Origin: Mycetocola manganoxydans
GTDB lineage: Bacteria > Actinomycetota > Actinomycetes > Actinomycetales > Microbacteriaceae
Assembly (NCBI RefSeq): GCF_003667545.1
Contig: NZ_RCUV01000003.1
Location: 186,001-250,000, forward strand
Direction of reading: 5' to 3'
Length of the DNA stretch: 64,000 nucleotides
Shown: positions 59,052-64,000 of the stretch, one piece after another
Numbering within the stretch: the first letter of the stretch is position 1
Layout of the letters: every line of letters starts with the position of its first letter
Made by a program: the position numbers and the translations under genes
Notes under the pieces: model-generated
What the model was told of the DNA's origin: nothing
Database searches by the model: none
What the model saw: only the letters and a program-made list of their open reading frames with translations

Positions 59052-60434
59052 TCAGGCAGGCGCCAGGTCGGCGAACCGCGAGTAGTGACCGTGGAAAGCA
59101 ACGGTCACCGTGCGGGTGGGACCGTTACGGTGCTTCGCGACGATGAGGTCGGCTTCTCCCGCGCGAGGGTTGTCTTTCTCGTATGCGCTCTCACGGTGGA
59201 GCAGGATCACCATGTCGGCGTCCTGCTCGAGCGAGCCCGATTCTCGAAGGTCGCTGATCGCCGGCATCTTGTCTGCGCGCTGCTCCGGTCCACGGTTCAG
59301 CTGCGACAGCGCGATGACCGGAACCTGCAGCTCCTTCGCGAGAAGCTTGAGAGCACGGGAGAATTCCGACACTTCCTGCTGGCGGCTTTCGACGCGCTTG
59401 CCGGAGGTCATCAGCTGCAGGTAGTCGATCACGACGAGTTTGAGGCCGACGCGCTGCTTGAGCCTGCGGCACTTCGCCCGGATCTCGACGAGCGTCATGT
59501 TGGGGCTGTCGTCGATGTACAACGGTGCGTCGTTGATCCGTCCGCGTACGGCCGCGAGCTTGTTCCAGTCGCGCTGGTCGACCGTTCCCTTGCGCATGCT
59601 CTGCAGCGGGACGGATGCCTCGGCCGCGAGCAGACGCATGGCGATCTCACTTCGCCCCATCTCCAGGGAGAAGAAGATCGACGGCTGGTCATTACCGATG
59701 GATGCCGCACGAGCGAAGTCGAGCGCGAGGGTCGACTTACCGAGCGCGGGGCGGGCAGCGACGATGATGAGCTGTCCACCGTGGAATCCGTTGGTGAGGT
59801 CGTCCATCTCGGAGAAACCAGTCGGCACGCCGACCATCTTCCCGTCACTTCCGTTGGCCGCTTCGATCTCCTCGAATGCGGTTCCGACGGCTTCGTTCAG
59901 GGGAACGTAGTCTTCCGCCGTGGTCGAGCCTGTGACGCCGTAGATCTCGGCCTGTGCGGTGTTGACGAGGTCGAGAACCTCGCCCTCGCCGGCGTAGCCC
60001 ATCTGCACGATGCGGGTGCCTGCTTCGACGAGACGACGCAGGAGTGCACGCTCGGCAACGATGGAGGCGTAGAAACCCGCATTCGCTGCGGTCGGCACCA
60101 GACGGGTCAGGGTGTGGAGATAATCGGCGCCCCCGGCACGGGACAGCTCGCCGGTCTTGATCAGCTCGTCTGTGACGGTGATGACGTCAGTGGGCTCACC
60201 GTGCGAGTACAGCGAGAGGATCGCGTCGAAGATGATCTCGTGTTTGGGGATGTAGAAGTCGACTCCGCGCACCGATTCGACGACGTCGGCGACAGCATCC
60301 TTTGACAGGAGCATTCCACCGAGAGCGGACTGCTCGGCGAGCATGTCGTGGGGCGGGGTGCGATCGGCCCGGTACTCGCCACGGTTTTCACCGGCGGGCG
60401 GCTGGTCTGAGAGACCAAGATGGGCGATCGACAC
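59052..60434 (-). CDS. dnaB: Replicative DNA helicase DnaB
   Basis: This 460-aa hexameric replication-fork helicase has an N-terminal helical collar domain (MLAEQSALGGMLLSKDAVADV), the RecA-like ATPase with Walker A AARPALGKSTLALDF, Walker B VVIDYLQLMT, and IALSQLNRGPEQRADKMP near the end. No intein is present. The GTG start at 60434 has AGGAGGAACGC upstream. It is placed 500 nt downstream of rplI, with a DnaA-box-like cluster in the gap. Confidence 0.96.
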   Translation of the reverse strand: MSIAHLGLSDQPPAGENRGEYRADRTPPHDMLAEQSALGGMLLSKDAVADVVESVRGVDFYIPKHEIIFDAILSLYSHGEPTDVITVTDELIKTGELSRAGGADYLHTLTRLVPTAANAGFYASIVAERALLRRLVEAGTRIVQMGYAGEGEVLDLVNTAQAEIYGVTGSTTAEDYVPLNEAVGTAFEEIEAANGSDGKMVGVPTGFSEMDDLTNGFHGGQLIIVAARPALGKSTLALDFARAASIGNDQPSIFFSLEMGRSEIAMRLLAAEASVPLQSMRKGTVDQRDWNKLAAVRGRINDAPLYIDDSPNMTLVEIRAKCRRLKQRVGLKLVVIDYLQLMTSGKRVESRQQEVSEFSRALKLLAKELQVPVIALSQLNRGPEQRADKMPAISDLRESGSLEQDADMVILLHRESAYEKDNPRAGEADLIVAKHRNGPTRTVTVAFHGHYSRFADLAPA

Positions 60435-60607
60435 GCGTTCCTCCTAGTGCGGCTGGGCCGGCGAATCCGGTCGGCGCATGGCCGTTGTGATGAGATCGAG
60501 CCAACACCCAACCACCGACATGGTGCCTTCGAATTTCGGCTGCGCACGCCGGTGGGAACCTGCGCTGCCCCACACTATGAGCCCGGTGCCCCATGTACAA
60601 ATAGGCC

Positions 60608-60616
60608 TGTGGATAA
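60608..60616 (+). promoter_or_regulatory. Perfect DnaA box
   Basis: TGTGGATAA (reverse of TTATCCACA) exactly matches the DnaA-box consensus. It is the first of nine DnaA-box-like 9-mers between 60608 and 60805. Confidence 0.7.
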
Positions 60617-60619
60617 CTC

Positions 60620-60805
60620 TGTGTATAGATTGCATGAAACGCCGCACGCCGTGTGCACAACCTGTGGGAAACCCTGTGGAGAGAAAAGAATTTTCGCCGC
60701 GTTCTGGAGTCCTGACCGGCCTTTTTCTGATCCACACCCTGTGGGTATAAACCTGTTTAGACTCTGTGTTGAACGTTGCTTCACCCGCTGTTTGCCTGTG
60801 TACAA
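60620..60805. other. Cluster of DnaA-box-like 9-mers
   Basis: Matches to TGTGGATAA at 7 of 9 positions: 60620 (TGTGTATAG), 60652 (TGTGCACAA), 60663 (TGTGGGAAA), 60675 (TGTGGAGAG), 60740 (TGTGGGTAT), 60797 (TGTGTACAA). At 8 of 9 on the other strand: 60728 (TGATCCACA). At 6 of 9: 60765. Starts are often spaced by 11-12 nt. Confidence 0.6.
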
Positions 60806-60888
60806 AAAACTTGACTCAGCGCTCGCAATGGGTGTACGAATCGGCCAACCGGGGCCAATGTTCGGTGGCGGCGGCGGCGCTTAACGAC

Positions 60889-60920
60889 CTGTAGCGACGG
60901 GCCGAAGCCCGTCGCTACAG
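60889..60920 (-). terminator. Terminator hairpin after rplI
   Basis: Perfect 13-bp arms (CTGTAGCGACGGG and CCCGTCGCTACAG) with loop CCGAAG, 14 nt past the rplI stop. Confidence 0.8.
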
Positions 60921-60933
60921 AGTGTGAAGATGC

Positions 60934-61386
60934 CTACTTGGCTGCAACCACCTGGAGGGTGATGACCGCGCTCAGGTCGTCACGGAGGCGAACACTCGCC
61001 TCGTGCTGACCGACCGACTTGATCGGAGTAGAGATTTCGATCTTGCGCTTGTCGATCTGTCCGAGACCGGCGGCAGCGACGGCATCCGCCACGTGCACCG
61101 TCTTGACCGAACCGAACAGGCGGCCTTCAGCACCAGCCTTGACGGCGAGCTTGACCTTGGTGCTCTCGAGAGCAGCCTTGAGCGCCTGAGCCTCTTCGAG
61201 CGTGGCAAGCTCGCGAGCTGCGCGCGCGGCCTTGATCTGCTCGACCTGCTTCTCAGCACCGCGGCTCCACGCAACGCCGAAGCCCTGCGGGATCAGGTAG
61301 TTACGTGCGTAACCGTTCTTGACCTCGATGATGTCGCCAGGTGCACCGAGACCGGTGACCTCATGGGTGAGGATGAGTTTTGACAT
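60934..61386 (-). CDS. rplI: 50S ribosomal protein L9
   Basis: This 150-aa L9 has the N-terminal RNA-binding domain [35 protein letters not shown]-type start (shortened here: [18 protein letters not shown]), a long connecting helix ([20 protein letters not shown]) and a C-terminal domain. It is the last of rpsF-ssb-rpsR-rplI. The start is 12 nt after rpsR. Confidence 0.96.
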   Translation of the reverse strand: MSKLILTHEVTGLGAPGDIIEVKNGYARNYLIPQGFGVAWSRGAEKQVEQIKAARAARELATLEEAQALKAALESTKVKLAVKAGAEGRLFGSVKTVHVADAVAAAGLGQIDKRKIEISTPIKSVGQHEASVRLRDDLSAVITLQVVAAK

Positions 61387-61397
61387 ATCGGAGTTCC

Positions 61398-61661
61398 TTA
61401 CCTGCCGGAGCCGGCGTAGGGAAGCAGAGCCATCTCGCGTGCGTTCTTGACTGCACGTGCGATGAGGCGCTGCTCCTGAACCGAAACGCCGGTGATGCGG
61501 CGCGCGCGGATCTTTCCACGCTCGGAGATGAACTTGCGGAGGGTGGGGACATCCTTGTAGTCGATGACCCCAACGCGGATTGCCTTCGCGGGAGCGAGCG
61601 GCTTGCCGCCCTTACCACCGCGGACAGGCTTGCGGCTTGCGCCGCTAGACTTTCCAGCCAT
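61398..61661 (-). CDS. rpsR: 30S ribosomal protein S18, Cys-free form
   Basis: This 87-aa S18 has the conserved core [20 protein letters not shown] followed by ARRITG and [13 protein letters not shown]. The CxxC pair usual before the IDYKD segment in zinc-binding S18 is replaced ([11 protein letters not shown]), and the usual Cys/His after TG is replaced by VSVQEQ. It therefore does not bind zinc, even though it sits in the standard single-copy locus. Confidence 0.95.
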   Translation of the reverse strand: MAGKSSGASRKPVRGGKGGKPLAPAKAIRVGVIDYKDVPTLRKFISERGKIRARRITGVSVQEQRLIARAVKNAREMALLPYAGSGR

Positions 61662-61723
61662 TTGAATTCCTTAGGTGTATTGCCGGGGAGGGAACCGAAG
61701 CTCCCGCCCTGGCGGAGAAGATG

Positions 61724-62248
61724 TTAGAAGGGAGTGTCGTCGCCGTAGGACCCGGGCGTGTTCCAGCTGTCGCCGGAACCCGATGCCATTGCGCCGCCGG
61801 CCGGAGCGGCCGTTGGAGCGCTGGCCGCCCATGGCTCGTCCTGCTGGACGGCTGCGGGGCCACGGCCGCCGCCTCCACCAGAGGACTGCGCACGGGTGAC
61901 CTGTGCGGTGGCGTAACGAAGCGATGGACCGATCTCGTCAACTTCGAGTTCGATCGAGGTGCGCTTCTCGCCTTCCTTCGTTTCGTACGAACGCTGCTTC
62001 AGACGCCCGGTAGCGATGACACGGCTACCCTTGGTGAGCGATCCGGCGACATGCTCGGCGAATTCACGCCAAACGCTCGCGCGCAGGAACAGTGCTTCGC
62101 CATCTTTCCACTCACTTGTTGCGCGGTCGTAATTGCGCGGAGTGGAAGCGATGGTGAAGTTGGCAACGGCCAGTCCGTTCTGCGTGTAACGCAGTTCGGG
62201 GTCTGACGTGAGGTTGCCCACCACGGTGATGACGGTCTCGCCGGCCAT
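61724..62248 (-). CDS. ssb: Single-stranded DNA-binding protein
   Basis: This 174-aa SSB has the OB-fold ([20 protein letters not shown], then [15 protein letters not shown]), a Gly/Pro/Ala/Ser-rich linker and the conserved acidic tip DDTPF that recruits partner proteins. It lies 5 nt after rpsF and 62 nt before rpsR. Confidence 0.96.
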   Translation of the reverse strand: MAGETVITVVGNLTSDPELRYTQNGLAVANFTIASTPRNYDRATSEWKDGEALFLRASVWREFAEHVAGSLTKGSRVIATGRLKQRSYETKEGEKRTSIELEVDEIGPSLRYATAQVTRAQSSGGGGGRGPAAVQQDEPWAASAPTAAPAGGAMASGSGDSWNTPGSYGDDTPF

Positions 62249-62253
62249 GAGGA

Positions 62254-62700
62254 CTAGGCGTCCTTTTCGGCGGCTTCGGCGGGAGCGGCGTCGGCAACTG
62301 CCTTCGTCTCAGCCGCTGCCGGCTTGGCGTCGACCTTTGCCTTGGTGGCAGCAGCCTTGCGGGCTGCCTTCTCTTCGGCGCGCTTGCCTTCGGACTCCAC
62401 GAGAGCGATTGCTTCTTCGGCCCGCAGCACCTTGGTGCGCATGACGGCTTCCGACAGCTTCAGCTGGCGGTCGAGCTCGACCGTCGCTTCGCTCGTCGCG
62501 GTGAAGTCGACGACAGCGTAGATGCCTTCGGTCTTCTTGTTGATTTCGTAAGCCAGTCGACGACGGCCCCAGATGTCAACCTTGTCGATGGTTCCACCAT
62601 CGTTGCGGATGACATTGAGGAACTTGTCGAGACTGGGAGCAACGGTGCGCTCGTCAATCTCGGGGTCGAGGATAACCATGAGTTCATACTGATGCGTCAC
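62254..62700 (-). CDS. rpsF: 30S ribosomal protein S6
   Basis: This 148-aa S6 has [17 protein letters not shown] at the start and [20 protein letters not shown], followed by a long Lys/Ala/Glu-rich C-terminal tail. GTG at 62700 is chosen because AAGGAGGTGGG lies three bases upstream; the longer in-frame reading is not homologous. It is the first gene of the rpsF-ssb-rpsR-rplI operon. Confidence 0.95.
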   Translation of the reverse strand: MTHQYELMVILDPEIDERTVAPSLDKFLNVIRNDGGTIDKVDIWGRRRLAYEINKKTEGIYAVVDFTATSEATVELDRQLKLSEAVMRTKVLRAEEAIALVESEGKRAEEKAARKAAATKAKVDAKPAAAETKAVADAAPAEAAEKDA

Positions 62701-62880
62701 TAACCCACCTCCTTCGGACTCGAACGGCCGCAGACGATCTGCGGCAGGAGGGTAATAGCATCGTTGCGTCGTGCGGGAGCAGAGTGCGCACACACGGGCA
62801 ACCTGAGTAGCTTACCGGATGGTTGGCCGCGCTGGCTACCGAAGCCGGGGCATCCGTTCCTGGTGCGCCGGTGCGCCGCC

Positions 62881-62957
62881 GCAAATTCACTCACTGCGGA
62901 CCAAAACACCCGGCGCACCGAGTGAAACGGACCGCACCGGGTGAAAACGCGACCAAC
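62881..62957. repeat. 77-nt intergenic repeat, copy 1
   Basis: This copy matches 63043-63119 at about 69 of 77 positions without gaps. It contains TTCACTCA near one end and CACCGAGTGAA / CACCGGGTGAA twice, so TTCACTC/GAGTGAA can pair within the unit, and the second half repeats the first (GCACCGAGTGAAA, ACCGCACCGGGTGAAAA). It lies between rpsF and the AbiEi-like gene. Confidence 0.85.
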
Positions 62958-63042
62958 AGCGAGCGGATGTCGCCCCCGCGACGATCACGGCAGCATCCGG
63001 TTCACGGATTGGACGCAGGCGCTGCACCCATCGCCCTGCACG

Positions 63043-63119
63043 GCGAATTCACTCATCGCGGACCAAAACACGCGGCGCACCGAGTGAACCCGACCGCACC
63101 GAGTGAAAACGCGACCGAC
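63043..63119. repeat. 77-nt intergenic repeat, copy 2
   Basis: Second copy, 162 nt after the first (start to start), with the same TTCACTCA...CACCGAGTGAA arrangement. No gene is seen between 62701 and 63213. Confidence 0.85.
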
Positions 63120-63213
63120 GACGCCTCCTCCACAGAGCAGTAGCTCGCGCCGACCGCTCCCAGAAGCGGTCCTCTTCACGCACGGATGCTGCTCTCACGA
63201 AACGCTGGACACC

Positions 63214-64000
63214 ATGAGCACCGATCTATTGCGGGATTCCGAGGCCGTGCACGTGTCCAGCGCCCGGACCCTTGTGGGCATCGACGGCCGAGCGCTGCGT
63301 CGCGGACACGCGACGGGAGAACTGATCAGCATTCGCCGCGGCGTATTCACCGACACTGCCCGCTGGGTGGGACTCACGGGAAGGGAGCGCCACCTGTTGC
63401 GGATGCGCGCTGTGCGCGATACGCGCAAAGGCGACGCTGCCTTCAGCCACCAATCGGCGGCTGCGCTCTGGGATCTGCCGATCATCGGGCCCTGGCCAGA
63501 AGCGGTGCATGTCTGCACGCCCGACGGCCGGCGGCGGAGTTCGAGCAGGGGCGTGCTGTGGCACAACACCACACTCGTCGACGGCGACATCGTCGAGGTC
63601 GACGGCGTACTGGTGACCAGCCGGCTCCGCACCCTGCTGGACCTCGCCCGGACAAACTCTTTTCTGTCAGCGGTTGCAACACTCGATGCCGCGCTGAGGC
63701 AGGAAGCACTCGCGGGCGGAGCGGATGCCGCCGCTCAAGCGCGCGAATTGCTGCAAGACCGCATCGCCGCGCTCGGCCGCGCTCCGGGATCGGGGCGTGC
63801 GCGATGTGCTCTCGACTTCGCGACCCACCTCGCCCACTCCCCCGGTGAATCGGTCAGCCGAGTGCAGATGCACGTGCTGCGTTTCCCGAAGCCCGAGCTG
63901 CAGTTCCCGGTTCTCGACCGTAACGGAACACTGTGGCACTCTGACTTCGGGTGGCCGGCATATCGTCAACTCGGCGAGTTCGACGGGTTCACGAAGTACA
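63214..64000 (+). CDS. AbiEi-antitoxin-domain / DUF559-like protein, 3' end outside window
   Basis: The first 262 codons of a protein of the actinobacterial family annotated as type IV toxin-antitoxin AbiEi-antitoxin-domain protein, with a C-terminal DUF559-type restriction-endonuclease fold. Seen: start with RTLVGIDGRALRRGHATGEL and ISIRRGVFTD (N-terminal winged-helix region), HQSAAALWDLPI, VTSRLRTLLDLART, and the nuclease-like end LWHSDFGWPAYRQLGEFDG. The ATG at 63214 follows GGACACC without a clear Shine-Dalgarno sequence. No AbiEii-type toxin gene is visible upstream; the family is usually solitary in these bacteria and not proven to be defensive. Confidence 0.8.
   Translation, partial: MSTDLLRDSEAVHVSSARTLVGIDGRALRRGHATGELISIRRGVFTDTARWVGLTGRERHLLRMRAVRDTRKGDAAFSHQSAAALWDLPIIGPWPEAVHVCTPDGRRRSSSRGVLWHNTTLVDGDIVEVDGVLVTSRLRTLLDLARTNSFLSAVATLDAALRQEALAGGADAAAQARELLQDRIAALGRAPGSGRARCALDFATHLAHSPGESVSRVQMHVLRFPKPELQFPVLDRNGTLWHSDFGWPAYRQLGEFDGFTKY

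Larger units (their letters stand above)
60435..60933. other. rplI-dnaB intergenic region with DnaA-box-like cluster
   Basis: No supported gene lies in these 500 nt (an open frame at 60420-60884 on the plus strand has no homology and covers the dnaB start). It holds one perfect DnaA box, several one- or two-mismatch 9-mers, the AT-rich stretch GAGAAAAGAATTTTC, and the rplI terminator. Confidence 0.7.

Noticed and set aside
60420-60884. Open frame of 154 codons in the rplI-dnaB gap (plus strand)
   Set aside because: No recognisable protein features, it runs over the dnaB start region on the opposite strand, and its codon use does not match neighbours; the DnaA-box-like repeats explain the sequence better.
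62700-63179. Two short minus-strand frames sharing RRVFWSA-SEFA
   Set aside because: The shared peptide is produced by the 77-nt DNA repeat; no start signals and the rest of the frames is unrelated.
63214-64000. Complete AbiE toxin-antitoxin defence system
   Set aside because: Only the AbiEi-like/DUF559-like protein is seen, no nucleotidyltransferase toxin gene is upstream, and the family is commonly solitary; the downstream side is outside the window.

Overview
The window is GC-rich (roughly 65%) with tightly packed genes. It looks like chromosomal DNA of an actinobacterium, most probably of the family Microbacteriaceae. The support is the rpsF-ssb-rpsR-rplI-dnaB block, Cys-free versions of several ribosomal proteins, many GTG starts, a recurrent leaderless-promoter layout, and actinobacterial families such as DUF4383, DUF2243, DUF1918, CopD-CtaG and a ParA-like protein. 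The family assignment is inference; no rRNA gene is present.

Layout. (1) 1-13345 is a sugar-catabolic region. It holds an ABC importer of ribose type (ATPase, permease, binding lipoprotein) running into a truncated aldo/keto reductase, a divergent ketose 3-epimerase-like gene, and a ParA-like ATPase gene. A near-complete non-phosphorylative 6-deoxysugar (L-fucose-type) set follows: mutarotase, lactonase, dehydrogenase and dehydratase on the minus strand, and diketo-acid hydrolase, SDR and a PEP-mutase-like lyase divergently on the plus strand. (2) 13349-14868 holds map, dcd and tRNA-Gly(CCC). (3) 15073-18403 is a second sugar ABC operon preceded by two adjacent palindromes. (4) 18920-22221 is a GH65 phosphorylase with a beta-phosphoglucomutase. 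(5) 22238-33000 is mixed: USP, CtaG, DUF2243, three DUF4383-type membrane proteins, SDR, DinB, a serine-hydrolase-fold lipoprotein that has lost its catalytic motifs, a TreS-like GH13 overlapping a luciferase-like oxidoreductase, DUF2470 and a heme oxygenase with a DtxR-like box. (6) 33041-39290 holds an acyl-CoA ligase, a Pif1-like helicase, a membrane-anchored protein and a CopD-CtaG fusion.

(7) 39408-44035 holds HU, rpsN-rpmG-rpmB (zinc-independent forms), zur and znuBCA, with a perfect 15-nt dyad in front of znuA. (8) 44125-47688 is a glycine-betaine ABC operon followed by a truncated binding-protein paralogue. (9) 48726-53355 is hisC plus branched-chain 2-oxo-acid dehydrogenase E1alpha/E1beta/E2. 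(10) 53473-58944 holds a holin-like membrane protein, an alpha/beta hydrolase with a small helical partner, LMW-PTP-purB, DUF1918 and two membrane proteins. (11) 59052-62700 is dnaB, rplI, rpsR, ssb and rpsF, with a 500-nt dnaB-rplI gap full of DnaA-box-like 9-mers. (12) 62881-64000 holds a 77-nt intergenic repeat and a truncated AbiEi/DUF559-like gene.

Signals beyond genes worth most attention: an octamer GGCATCCG/CGGATGCC seen about 48 times, about ten times the number expected from base composition; the DnaA-box-like cluster; seven exact TAnnnT-N6-start-codon leaderless promoters; the catalytically dead serine-hydrolase lipoprotein; and the zinc operon placed next to zinc-free ribosomal proteins. 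No CRISPR array, insertion sequence or intact prophage was seen.
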